Below, in pieces: positions 1-9,128 of a stretch of 64,000 nucleotides of DNA. The stretch covers positions 62,001-126,000 of the forward strand of contig NZ_JFZG01000004.1 in the NCBI RefSeq assembly GCF_000607165.1, in the 5' to 3' direction. A program made the translations under genes and the position numbers. Below the pieces are notes generated by a model. It worked only from the letters and a program-made list of their open reading frames with translations. It had not been told where the DNA came from and did no database searches. Within the stretch, counting starts at the first letter, position 1. Every line of letters starts with the position of its first letter. Source of the stretch: Ralstonia pickettii. Lineage in GTDB: Bacteria; Pseudomonadota; Gammaproteobacteria; Burkholderiales; Burkholderiaceae.

Positions 1-752
1 CGCGCCAGTTCGCCCAGCGTGGCCGACAGCGGGTGCTGTCTCGATAGCTCGACATCACGGTACGTCACGAGGAGCAGAATGCGATTGCTGCACAGGTCGG
101 GGGCAAGAAATTCGAGCAGGCGCAGGGACGACGCGTCGGCCCAGTGCAGGTTGTCGAGGATGAGCAGCAGCGGATGTTGTTGTGCCGCGCGCTGCCAGAA
201 GGTGTTTACGGCGTCGAACAGCCGGAAGCGCGCCTGCGCGACTTCGGTACCTGGCGTGGCAACTGCGCGATCACGCACCGGATCGGGCAGCCGATCGGCA
301 AGGTCGGGCACGATTTCCGCGAGCGGCGCTACCCCGCAGGCCAATGCTTGGTGGACGCTGTCTTCGTCGTGCGAGGCAATCCAGCTCCGCACCAGTTGTT
401 GCCAAGGCCAGTAGGGTGGTGCGCCGGGCTCCTCGTTACAGCGGCCCCAGAGCACTTGCATGCCGTGTTGCTCGGCCTGTTGGGCAACAATTTCGGCGGT
501 GCTCGTTTTGCCGATGCCGGGTTCCCCAGCCAACGCCGCGATGCCGCCCCTGCCGTCTTGCGCTCGCGCCAGCAGGCGGCCCAGTACCTCGAGCTCACGC
601 TCGCGGCCAACGAAGTGCGTCATCGCTGGCGCACTGGCGGTGTTGCGGGTGCTGTCGCTTAGCGCTGCAGATTCAGCCGGTAGCGGCATGCCGCAGCCGT
701 CGCAAAACCTCGCGTCGGGTCGGCACAATCGGTGGCAGCGAGCGCAATGCAT
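1..752 (-). CDS. AAA-type ATPase regulator with N-terminal zinc ribbon (partial; C-terminus off the left edge)
   Basis: About 250 N-terminal residues are visible. Residues 3-20 hold two CxxC pairs typical of a zinc ribbon. An AAA-16-like ATPase domain follows, with Walker A GEPGIGKT at 76-83 and Walker B LLLILDNLHWAD ending near residue 206. This arrangement is known from large signalling ATPases of the LuxR (MalT-like) or class III adenylate-cyclase-associated type. The output domain lies outside the window, so the class cannot be decided. The start at 752 is fixed by an in-frame stop five codons upstream. The gene begins 12 nt after the DUF4242 gene and is probably cotranscribed with it. 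A role as regulator of the neighbouring oxidase is inferred only from position. Confidence 0.75.
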   Translation of the reverse strand, partial: MHCARCHRLCRPDARFCDGCGMPLPAESAALSDSTRNTASAPAMTHFVGRERELEVLGRLLARAQDGRGGIAALAGEPGIGKTSTAEIVAQQAEQHGMQVLWGRCNEEPGAPPYWPWQQLVRSWIASHDEDSVHQALACGVAPLAEIVPDLADRLPDPVRDRAVATPGTEVAQARFRLFDAVNTFWQRAAQQHPLLLILDNLHWADASSLRLLEFLAPDLCSNRILLLVTYRDVELSRQHPLSATLGELA

Positions 753-764
753 GGTTGCAGAACG

Positions 765-1022
765 TCACACGAAGCTCTCCGGACGCACTTGGGTCACCTC
801 GATCACGACGTCAGCAGGCAGGCTTGCCAGGTGTGCCGCCTGTCGGATGGCATCCGCGCTTGGGGCTTCGTAAAGACAATAGGTTTTCTTGCGGTCGGCC
901 GAGAGGAAAGAGAAGACCCAGTTCACACCAACATCTGCATTGATGTGCTGGATGTTCGCAACGCTTGCGGCGCCGATCTCCAATTGCTCCGCAAACTGGC
1001 GTTCGATGAGAAACAGCGGCAT
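765..1022 (-). CDS. DUF4242 (SCO4226-like) small protein
   Basis: An 85-residue soluble protein with the pattern of the DUF4242 family, including a WVFSFLSADRKKTYCLYEAPS-like core around residues 35-55 that I quote only in part (KTYCLYEAPS). One member of this family, SCO4226 of Streptomyces, is described as a nickel-binding ferredoxin-like protein; whether this one binds metal is unknown. The start at 1022 was chosen because an AGGAGG ribosome site lies just upstream, whereas the ATG at 1043 has none. The gene leads a two-gene unit with the zinc-ribbon ATPase and diverges from the FAD oxidase. Confidence 0.8.
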   Translation of the reverse strand: MPLFLIERQFAEQLEIGAASVANIQHINADVGVNWVFSFLSADRKKTYCLYEAPSADAIRQAAHLASLPADVVIEVTQVRPESFV

Positions 1023-1098
1023 TTGTCTTCCCTCCTGACGCATCGACGGGCCATGCCGCCATTGCGTTTTATTGAAGGCCGAAGATGGGGCAAAACAA

Positions 1099-1116
1099 AT
1101 AGTCAGTATTGACTAT
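1099..1116. promoter_or_regulatory. Perfect inverted repeat, candidate operator of the divergent promoter region
   Basis: ATAGTCA at 1099-1105 and its exact complement TGACTAT at 1110-1116 flank a 4-base spacer. The site is AT-rich in a GC-rich background and lies in the 250-base gap between the DUF4242/ATPase pair and the FAD oxidase. It is well placed to control both directions. The binding protein is not known. Apart from this repeat I see no clear promoter hexamers in the gap. Confidence 0.5.
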
Positions 1117-1272
1117 CCCGGGGCAGACCGACCGCCACACAAAAATGATCAAGGCAGCGGATGGAACGGACGAAGTCCCACTTCTAGACTTCCATCACCA
1201 TTCCCCGCGCCTGATTTTCCGCTCTGCGGACACAGCCAGATCGGTCCGGCCACGCTTGCCTAGGAGATCAAC

Positions 1273-2649
1273 ATGCTCGAAGACACTACGGTGCAGGCCT
1301 TCCGTGCGCAATTGCGGGGGCCGCTCGTCGAACCGGACGATCCGCATTACGACGCGGCACGCCGTGTCTACAACGCGATGATCGACAAGCGGCCGCGCTT
1401 CATCGCGCAGTGTTCAGACGTAGCCGACGTGATTGCGTCAGTCAACTTCGCGCGCAACAACGGCTTGCTGCTGGCCGTGCGCGGTGGCGCTCACAATGGC
1501 GGCGGTCTGGGCGTGTGTGACGACGGTTTGGTGATCGATCTGGCCCGTCTGCGCGGCATTCGTGTCGATCCTGTCGCCCACACGGTGCGCGCTGAAGGCG
1601 GCTGCACATGGGGAGACGTCGATCATGCGACGCACGCATTCGGTCTCGCAACGCCGGCAGGCATCATCAGCACCACCGGGGTTGGTGGGCTAACCCTGGG
1701 GGGAGGGATCGGTCATCTGGCACGGCGCTTTGGCCTGACGATCGACAATCTGCTGTCGGTCGATATCGTGCTGGCCGACGGCAGCTTCGTCACTGCCAAT
1801 GCGCATGCCAATGACGATCTGTTTTGGGCGGTGCGTGGCGGCGGCGGCAACTTCGGTGTCGTAACCTCATTCGAGTTCCGCCTGCATGCGGTGAGCAACG
1901 TGGTTGCGGGTCCCACGCTGTGGCCGCTTGATAAAGCCGCCGACGTTCTGCGCTGGTATCGCGACTTCCTGCCGAAGGCACCGCCCGAACTCAACGGCTT
2001 CTTCGCTTTTCTTACGGTGCCGCCGGCACCACCGTTCCCGCCCGCGCTGCATCTGCAGAAGATGTGCGGCGTTGTGTGGTGCTACACGGGCGACCCTGCA
2101 GCGGCGGAAGCGGCATTCGCGCCAGTTCGAGCGCAACAGCCCGCGCTGTACGGCGTAGGGGCCATGCCTTATCCGATGTTGCAAACCGCCTTTGATGCGT
2201 TATACCCGCCCGGCCTGCAGTGGTATTGGCGGGCCGACTTCGTCAACGACCTGCCGGAAGAGGCCATTGCACTGCATGTGGAACATGGTTCGAAACTGCC
2301 GACCATGCATTCCACGATGCACCTGTATCCGATCGACGCTGCCGTGCATCGCATGGGGCGCAAGGAAACGCCGTTCGCCTACCGCGATTCGAAGTGGGCG
2401 GCCGTCATCGTGGGCGTTGACCCCGACCCTGGCCAGCGCGAGCGCATCACCAATTGGTGCAAGGGGTACTGGGACGCACTGCATCCCTATTCGGCAGGTG
2501 GGGCCTATGTGAATTTCATGATGGACGAGGGGCAGGAGCGGGTGCAGGCCACCTACCGCGACAACTACGCCAGGTTGGCAGCGATCAAGGCCAGATACGA
2601 TCCCGGCAACCTGTTCCGCGTCAACCAGAACGTGAGACCCGCGTCGTGA
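1273..2649 (+). CDS. FAD-linked oxidoreductase, berberine-bridge-enzyme-like (PCMH/VAO family)
   Basis: A 458-residue flavoprotein without signal peptide. Residues about 40-210 form the PCMH FAD-binding domain. His74 in VRGGAHNGGG is the usual site of covalent FAD attachment. The glycine-rich GVGGLTLGGGIGHLARRFGL segment follows. The C-terminus carries the BBE domain (YVNFMMDE through YDPGNLFRVNQNV). The cysteine that forms the second flavin bond in plant BBE-like enzymes is replaced (AGIISTTGVGG), so a single His linkage is expected. Family members oxidise alcohols, sugars or alkaloid-like amines with O2; the substrate here is unknown. The gene diverges from the DUF4242/ATPase unit and is followed by a small secreted protein. 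Confidence 0.9.
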   Translation: MLEDTTVQAFRAQLRGPLVEPDDPHYDAARRVYNAMIDKRPRFIAQCSDVADVIASVNFARNNGLLLAVRGGAHNGGGLGVCDDGLVIDLARLRGIRVDPVAHTVRAEGGCTWGDVDHATHAFGLATPAGIISTTGVGGLTLGGGIGHLARRFGLTIDNLLSVDIVLADGSFVTANAHANDDLFWAVRGGGGNFGVVTSFEFRLHAVSNVVAGPTLWPLDKAADVLRWYRDFLPKAPPELNGFFAFLTVPPAPPFPPALHLQKMCGVVWCYTGDPAAAEAAFAPVRAQQPALYGVGAMPYPMLQTAFDALYPPGLQWYWRADFVNDLPEEAIALHVEHGSKLPTMHSTMHLYPIDAAVHRMGRKETPFAYRDSKWAAVIVGVDPDPGQRERITNWCKGYWDALHPYSAGGAYVNFMMDEGQERVQATYRDNYARLAAIKARYDPGNLFRVNQNVRPAS

Positions 2650-2673
2650 GCATGCTCATTTTGATCAGTTGGT

Positions 2674-2705
2674 TGCAGGAAACTCATCCTGCAGGAAAGG
2701 AGGTG
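2674..2705 (+). promoter_or_regulatory. Hairpin plus near-perfect Shine-Dalgarno in front of the small secreted protein
   Basis: TGCAGGA (2674-2680) and TCCTGCA (2687-2693) form a perfect 7-bp stem with a 6-base loop. Four bases later comes AAGGAGGTG (2697-2705), an almost complete match to the anti-Shine-Dalgarno sequence, just ahead of the ATG at 2710. The leader suggests strong translation and possibly a stabilising hairpin between the oxidase and this gene. Confidence 0.5.
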
Positions 2706-2709
2706 TGAA

Positions 2710-2955
2710 ATGGACAAGAGACTGTGGGTCGTCGTCACGGCAATTGTCGCGGCGTTAGGTGCAACCGTGACGCATGCGAGCGCCACAACACGGGATGTGT
2801 ACACGGATGGCAGCGCCTCCACGGAGGCGCGCAGTCCTTACACCGATGGCGGACTGGCCACGAAGTTCGACGTCTATGCGGACGGCGCAAGGGCCGGAAA
2901 ATTCGATTCCTATACCGAAGGCACGCGTGCACCGACGACGGACGGCGTGCGCTAG
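2710..2955 (+). CDS. Small secreted YTDG-repeat protein
   Basis: An 81-residue protein with a typical signal peptide: Lys/Arg at positions 3-4, a hydrophobic stretch at 6-20 and a likely cut after HASA near residue 25. The mature part of about 56 residues is a run of short degenerate repeats centred on Y-T/A-D/E-G at residues 31-34, 44-47, 56-59 and 68-71, 12-13 residues apart, with a final TTDG at 76-79. No cysteine is present. I recognise the style of small periplasmic or secreted proteins of Burkholderiaceae but no function. The gene follows the FAD oxidase by 60 nt and ends in a strong terminator. Highly periodic Asp/Tyr/Gly residues could bind a metal or surface; that is speculation. Confidence 0.75.
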   Translation: MDKRLWVVVTAIVAALGATVTHASATTRDVYTDGSASTEARSPYTDGGLATKFDVYADGARAGKFDSYTEGTRAPTTDGVR

Positions 2956-2964
2956 TCTGTCTGC

Positions 2965-3004
2965 AAAGAAAAAGCCGCAGGTTTGTGCCTGCGGCTTTTT
3001 CTTT
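2965..3004. terminator. Bidirectional intrinsic terminator
   Basis: A perfect 17-bp inverted repeat (2965-2981 and 2988-3004) with a GCCGCAGG core, a 6-base loop, A-rich left arm and T-rich right arm. It lies between the convergent YTDG-protein gene and the AhpD-like gene and can serve both. Confidence 0.92.
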
Positions 3005-3022
3005 GGAGCGATGCAGCCCGGC

Positions 3023-3613
3023 TCAGGCCGCGTCCGGAAACACGGGTTCGCCCAGATTCAGCATGAGGCGATTCGCCCACGCAAAGATGGCCACTGCGTG
3101 TATCAGGTCGAGAATCTCCGCGTCCGTCAGGCCAGCGTCCTTGAGCGGCTTCAGGTCTTCGCCACGCACATCGCCAGGGCGCAGCGTCAGGTCGATCGAG
3201 AACAGCACGATGGCACGCTCTCGCGCATTCGTGCCTGCGATGTGCGGATCTTCAAAGACCTGCTTGATGACATCGTTGCGCTTGGCAAGCTGCTCAAAGC
3301 GTTGCGCGTGGACAGATGCGCAATACACGCAGCCGTTCACGCGCGATACCACGGCGCTCGCGAGTTCGCGTTCAGCACGCGACAGGCCGCCCGGGGCATA
3401 CATGATCGCGTTGAACGCCGCCGAGCGCTGCCGCAGGATCTCCGGCTGGTGAACGAGAAAGCGGTAGTAATCCGACGTCTTTGCCTTCGGGTGGCTTTCT
3501 TCCAGCACGGCGATCTGCTCGGGCGTGGCGCGGTCGAGGTCGACCACATCGAGCCACGATTGCCACTCCAGCGATTCGTTGGTGAAGCCGTGGGCGCGGA
3601 TGATCTCGGTCAT
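3023..3613 (-). CDS. AhpD-like alkylhydroperoxidase-domain (CMD) protein, peroxidase-related family
   Basis: A 196-residue protein of the carboxymuconolactone-decarboxylase/AhpD fold. The redox signature is NGCVYCASVH, with Cys95, Cys98 and His102, as in AhpD-type peroxidases that reduce peroxides with a disulfide relay. It resembles the families NCBI calls peroxidase-related enzyme or Avi_7169-type, which I recall sitting beside Avi_7170-type CMD proteins and peptide-type ABC transporters. The start overlaps the stop of the upstream hydrolase/CMD gene as ATGA at 3610-3613. It is the last gene of the nine-gene operon and could detoxify peroxide made by the FAD monooxygenase of that operon (inference). 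Confidence 0.85.
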   Translation of the reverse strand: MTEIIRAHGFTNESLEWQSWLDVVDLDRATPEQIAVLEESHPKAKTSDYYRFLVHQPEILRQRSAAFNAIMYAPGGLSRAERELASAVVSRVNGCVYCASVHAQRFEQLAKRNDVIKQVFEDPHIAGTNARERAIVLFSIDLTLRPGDVRGEDLKPLKDAGLTDAEILDLIHAVAIFAWANRLMLNLGEPVFPDAA

Positions 3614-5502
3614 GCTGCGGTCTCCGTGGATGCGGTGGCGCTGCCGCTACCGGCAGCTTCGTCCATCGCGCGCAGGCCGGCTACAAGCCGCGTCTGATAC
3701 GACAGGAAGGCAATGAGCTGCGCGAGCGTCACGACGTCGGCCGTGGCAAGGCCCGCTGCCGGCAATCGCAACAGCGCGTCGCGGTCGCCCTCGATGGGGC
3801 GCTCGACGAGCGTGCGCGTAAAGGTGAGGATGGCGTGCAGGCGCGCGTCGGTCAGCGAGTCTATGTCGCCGTGGTCCACGGCTTGCAGCGCAGTTGCGTC
3901 GACCGGCGTGGTCGCGAGGCGCGCGCGGTAGTGCTCGGCCAGTTCCGGCGCGGGTGTCAGGCGGCAGGCGTACAGCGCCACGAGCAGGCGTTCGCCGAGC
4001 GTGAGGCCGGGCAGGGTCGCGTCGAACAGTGCTTCGTAACTGCCTTGCGTGGCCGTTGCGACTTTTTCGCGGGCGTGGCGCAGCGCATGCGTGGGGCTGC
4101 TGTCGCCCAGGTCAGCAACCTGGTCGACCACGTCTTGTGTGGGCGTGAAGTCCATTGATGAAAGGCTCCGGGAATCGGGTACGGAGGCGCCGCGCGCAGC
4201 CACCGCGCTGGCGAGAAAGCGCCGCACTGCCGCCCACGACTGGGCATCGGCGCGGGCGTTGGCGCGTGGCTCGCCGCCGCCGGTGCTGATGCGGCCCGAC
4301 ACCGGGTGCGCATAAACGAGCTGCGTGGTTGGCACGTACGGGAAGACGATGGCGTGGCCGGCGCCTTCGTAGTCGAAGTGCTGGACGGGGTAGGGGTGGC
4401 GCACCTCGGCCAGCTTGGCGGTGACCATGCGCGAGTAATCGCTTGAGGGCCAGGAGCCGTCATCCGTGGCGGAGAGCAGCAGCACCGGCCCGCGTGTGCG
4501 TTCGATGCGGATACGCGCGCGCGCCACCGCATCGGCATCTTGCAGCGCCGTGCGGATGGCGCGTTCATGCCGATGCGGCGCGGGGCCCTCGTCAAACGGC
4601 ACCCAGGTCGCAGTGCGGTTGCCTTCCCACAGATGCGGCAGCGGCTGCCCGCGATACAGCCACGTGGGGCCTTCGCGGCCGACGGCCGGGTCGGCGGCAT
4701 TCTGCCCGCTGTGCACGACGGCGCCCGGCACGTAGCCGATGACCGCAGACACCGCTTCCGGAAACGTCGCGCCCAGCAGCAAGGCCAATTCCCCTCCGCG
4801 CGACTGGCCGCTCACGGCAACGAAGTCGTGCAGCGGTTCCACGCGCTTGCGCAGCCAGGCGAGCGCGCGCTCGAAGTATTCCAGCGGCGTGTTCGAGATG
4901 TAGTCCGACAGCCCCGGTGCCTTGAAGTACGCCAGCGCGAATGCCGCGTACCCGTGCGAGGCATACAGCGCCGCGCGTGGCTCGTTGATGCCGCCGCCCG
5001 AGCCATTGAGGATCAGCACGGCCGGGCGCGGGCGCGGGTGCGCATATGGGTCGGGCAGGTACAGCGTGCCGACCAGGCCGTCCTCATTCTCCGGTGCACG
5101 CACATCGTGGCGCGTCACACCCGGCGCGGCCAGCCGTTGGACGAAGCTCGCATGGACGGACTCGCCGTTGGCCGTGGCCGTGAGCGTGGTCGTCAGCGGC
5201 TCTGTCGCGGGCAGCGGAAAGACCTCGCGCGCCTTGCCGTCTTCCGGGCGCTGGCTCCAGACGATGCCCATCGCGCTGACGCCGGTGTAGTCGCCCGCGA
5301 CGGGCGCATCGCGCGTGAGGTCGACGGTGCCTTGCGCATCGGCAACAAACGCGGCGCGGCTGTGCCACAGCACGCCATTGCCGCGACGCGTTTGCGCCAC
5401 GATGCCGACCTGTGCGCCGGGCGCAAGCCCCGTCACGACAATGCTGCGCGATACGTCGATCAGGTCATCTGCTGGCGTGACGCCGAGCGCGAACGTTCCC
5501 AT
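3610..5502 (-). CDS. Fusion of acyl-CoA thioesterase/BAAT-type hydrolase with a CMD (Avi_7170-like) protein
   Basis: 630 residues in two parts. Residues about 10-125 are an Ig-like acyl-CoA thioester hydrolase/BAAT N-terminal domain. Residues about 140-435 are an alpha/beta hydrolase with nucleophile Ser234 (SGQSRGG), acid Asp347 or Asp348 (SATDDGS) and His383 (GAGHA). Residues 450-630 are a second protein family, a CMD-domain protein that starts at an internal Met450. The start at 5502 lies 5 nt after the binding-protein stop; the longer frame from 5592 runs into that gene. An internal CGGAG lies 9 nt before the Met450 codon (4153-4155), so the CMD half may also be made separately. Substrate unknown; hydrolysis of an imported ester, thioester or amide fits the operon. 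Confidence 0.82.
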   Translation of the reverse strand: MGTFALGVTPADDLIDVSRSIVVTGLAPGAQVGIVAQTRRGNGVLWHSRAAFVADAQGTVDLTRDAPVAGDYTGVSAMGIVWSQRPEDGKAREVFPLPATEPLTTTLTATANGESVHASFVQRLAAPGVTRHDVRAPENEDGLVGTLYLPDPYAHPRPRPAVLILNGSGGGINEPRAALYASHGYAAFALAYFKAPGLSDYISNTPLEYFERALAWLRKRVEPLHDFVAVSGQSRGGELALLLGATFPEAVSAVIGYVPGAVVHSGQNAADPAVGREGPTWLYRGQPLPHLWEGNRTATWVPFDEGPAPHRHERAIRTALQDADAVARARIRIERTRGPVLLLSATDDGSWPSSDYSRMVTAKLAEVRHPYPVQHFDYEGAGHAIVFPYVPTTQLVYAHPVSGRISTGGGEPRANARADAQSWAAVRRFLASAVAARGASVPDSRSLSSMDFTPTQDVVDQVADLGDSSPTHALRHAREKVATATQGSYEALFDATLPGLTLGERLLVALYACRLTPAPELAEHYRARLATTPVDATALQAVDHGDIDSLTDARLHAILTFTRTLVERPIEGDRDALLRLPAAGLATADVVTLAQLIAFLSYQTRLVAGLRAMDEAAGSGSATASTETAA

Positions 5503-5507
5503 GGCGC

Positions 5508-7076
5508 TTACTTGCCGTCCTTGGTGACCATTTGGGCAGCCGTGCGATCGCTCGTCATCGGCGTCACCTTCAGGCCCTTCTTGGCGGCCCACACGTTCTG
5601 GTAGTGGTACAGCGGCATCACGCCCACGTCATCCGACACCAGCTTGACCGAGTGGCGCAGGATGGCCGCGCGCTTTTCGACGTTGAATTCTTCAGTGGAG
5701 GCGTTCAGCGCGTTGTCCACAGCCGCATTGCTGTAGTGGCCCCAGTTGGACGCACCCAGGCCCTTCTTAATGTCGACCGTGGCCAGCACGTTGACCAGCG
5801 CGTAGCTCGCCTCGCCCGTGCCGTTGCCCCACGCCAGCATGCTCATCGCATATTCATTCTTGTTGGCGCGGCCGGAGTAGACCGACCAGGGCACCACCTC
5901 CACGCGTGCCTTCACGCCGATGCGGGTCCAGAACTGTGCCACCGCTTGCGCCGTCTCGGGGCCTTGCGGGTAGCGGTCATTCGGCACGTGCATCACCAGG
6001 TTGAAGCCCTGCGGAAAGCCCGCGTCGGCCAGCAGCTTCTTGGCTTGCGCGGGGTCGTAGGCGATGTCCTTCACATCGGGGTTGTAGCCGTACGTGTCTG
6101 ACGGCATCCACTGGTTGGCGACGGTGGCGGCGCCTTGCAGGATGCGATCGACGATTGCCTTGCGGTCGATCGCCAGAGACAGCGCGCGGCGCACGCGCAC
6201 ATCCAGCAGCGGGTTGTTCGGCAGCGGCTTGCCGTCGTTGCCGGTGATGTACTGGTTCTCGCCTTTGCGGAAGCTCGGCTGCAGCAGCATCACGCGCAGG
6301 CCGGGGTAGGCGAAGACCTTTACGTTGGGCGACTGGCGCAGACGCGCGAGGTCCGACACCGACACCTTGTCGATGACATCCACTTCGCCCGAGAGCAGGT
6401 TGGCTGTGCGTGCGGCAGCGTTGTTGATGTAGCGGTAGTTGACCTTCTCCCAGAGCTGCTTGCCGCCCCAATAATTGTCGTTGCGCGCCATCACCACGCG
6501 ATCGCCCGGCACGTACGAGACGAACTTGTACGGCCCGGTGCCCACCACGGCGCGGCCGGCGTTGTAGTCCTCAGTCGACGACTTCTCGCCAACGTGCTTG
6601 CTGACGATGTGCACGGACGCGAGGTTCAGCGGCAGATCGGGGTTCGGGATGTTCGTCTTGATGATGAGCGTGAGCGGGTCCTTGGCCGTGACCGATTCCA
6701 CCGTGCGCAGATAGCCCGCGAACGTTGCCACGCTGCCCGGCACGCTGCGCGCGCGCTGGTACGAGAAGATGACGTCGTCCGCCGTGAACGGCTGGCCGTC
6801 GTGCCATTTCACGTTCGGGCGCAGCTTGAATTCCCACGTCTTCGGGTCCAGCGTCTTCCACGACAGCGCCAGGCCGGGCTGCAGCTTGTTCCACTTGTTC
6901 TCGACGAGCAGATCCCAGAAATGCACGTCGACGGAGCGGTCGCCGGCGTGGTTGTTCAACTGCGGATCGAGCGACGACAGCGGATCGGCAAAGGCGATGT
7001 TCAGCGTCTGTGCGCCGACAGCGCCGGCAGCGGCAAACAGCGCAACAGCAAGCGACGAGGCTAGGAGGCGTTTCAC
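5508..7076 (-). CDS. Peptide/nickel-type ABC transporter substrate-binding protein (SBP_bac_5)
   Basis: 522 residues with a Sec signal peptide at about 1-22 (MKRLL, then an Ala-rich core, cut after VGA) and no lipobox, so a soluble periplasmic protein. The mature start LNIAFADPLSSLDPQ and the VKWHDGQPFTADDVIFSYQR segment are hallmarks of DppA/OppA-like receptors. The start codon is GTG at 7074-7076 preceded by GGGAACC. It captures a peptide-like solute for the permeases and ATPases encoded upstream in the same operon. The ligand cannot be told from sequence. Confidence 0.92.
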   Translation of the reverse strand: MKRLLASSLAVALFAAAGAVGAQTLNIAFADPLSSLDPQLNNHAGDRSVDVHFWDLLVENKWNKLQPGLALSWKTLDPKTWEFKLRPNVKWHDGQPFTADDVIFSYQRARSVPGSVATFAGYLRTVESVTAKDPLTLIIKTNIPNPDLPLNLASVHIVSKHVGEKSSTEDYNAGRAVVGTGPYKFVSYVPGDRVVMARNDNYWGGKQLWEKVNYRYINNAAARTANLLSGEVDVIDKVSVSDLARLRQSPNVKVFAYPGLRVMLLQPSFRKGENQYITGNDGKPLPNNPLLDVRVRRALSLAIDRKAIVDRILQGAATVANQWMPSDTYGYNPDVKDIAYDPAQAKKLLADAGFPQGFNLVMHVPNDRYPQGPETAQAVAQFWTRIGVKARVEVVPWSVYSGRANKNEYAMSMLAWGNGTGEASYALVNVLATVDIKKGLGASNWGHYSNAAVDNALNASTEEFNVEKRAAILRHSVKLVSDDVGVMPLYHYQNVWAAKKGLKVTPMTSDRTAAQMVTKDGK

Positions 7077-7125
7077 GTGGGTTCCCTTTTCCTATTTTTG
7101 GAATCGTTGGCTTATTGAATGTCGT

Positions 7126-8123
7126 TCAGATCGCGTCGTTCAAATGACAGGCGCTGATATGGTTGACCGCAATGCCGCGCAGCGTCGGCGTTTCAGTCTT
7201 GCAGCGGGGCATGGCGTGCGGGCATCGCGGGTGGAAATGGCAGCCGGTAGGCGGGTGGAGCGGGCTCGGCATCTCGCCCTGAATGGCGGTGAACGTCTTG
7301 TGCCGGGCAGACAGACGTGGGATCTCCGCCAGCAATGTCTGCGTGTAAGGATGGTTTGGGCGGCGGAAGACTTCCTCCGCCGGTGCCGATTCCACCACGC
7401 GGCCGAGGTACATGATCACCACGCGGTCTGAGAGGTGCTCCACCACGCCCAGGTCGTGGCTGATGAACAGGTAGGTCAGGTTGAGCTGCTCGCGCAGGTC
7501 CATGAACAGGTTCAGGATCTGCGCCTGGATCGACACGTCCAGCGCTGCCACCGCTTCGTCGCAAACCAGCATTGACGGCTGCACCGCCAGTGCACGCGCA
7601 ATGCCGATGCGCTGCCGCTGGCCGCCGCTGAACTGGTGCGGGTAGCGGTCGCGCAGGGCAGGGTCCAGGCCCGCACGCTGCATCTGCGCAGCCACATAAT
7701 CGGCAAAGTTGGCCCGGTCGGTCAGGCCGTGCACGCGCGCTGCTTCGCCAACGATTTCCTCCACGCGCAGGCGCGGGTTGAGGCTGGCGTATGGGTCCTG
7801 GAAGATCATCTGGATCTTCAGACGGGCCGCGCGGGCTTCGTCTGCGGAGAGCGCATCGACAACTTTGCCGTCAACGCGTACCTCGCCGTTTGATGGCCGC
7901 ATCAAGCCGGCAGCAATCCGGCCGAGCGTGGATTTGCCGCAGCCCGATTCTCCGACGAGCCCCACGACTTCACCGGGCTGGATCGCGAGGTCGACACCGT
8001 CGACCGCACGAACGATTGCCGGCGGATGTGCCAGGCCGAAGCGTTGCAAGACGCGATCACCCGCGCCGACCTTTCGATCGCCAAAGCGTTTGCTGACCTG
8101 CTTGAGTTCGACAAGCGGCGTGC

Positions 8124-8127
<4 letters not shown>
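7126..8127 (-). CDS. Peptide-type ABC transporter ATP-binding protein (DppF/OppF-like)
   Basis: A 333-residue ATPase with Walker [10 protein letters not shown], signature [15 protein letters not shown] and Walker [13 protein letters not shown]. The C-terminal oligopeptide-transporter extension contains a cysteine-rich segment ([10 protein letters not shown]) as in DppF/OppF. It pairs with the DppD-like ATPase, whose stop codon overlaps this start as ATGA (8124-8127). The two energise import through the DppB/DppC-like channel. The signature aspartate-glutamate pair reads DEA rather than DEP, which is tolerated in the family. Confidence 0.92.

Positions 8128-9124
<997 letters not shown>

Positions 9125-9128
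<4 letters not shown>

Noticed and set aside
2774-3697. A 307-residue plus-strand frame crossing the terminator and the AhpD-like gene
   Set aside because: It runs through a perfect 17-bp terminator and is antisense to a well-defined CMD protein.
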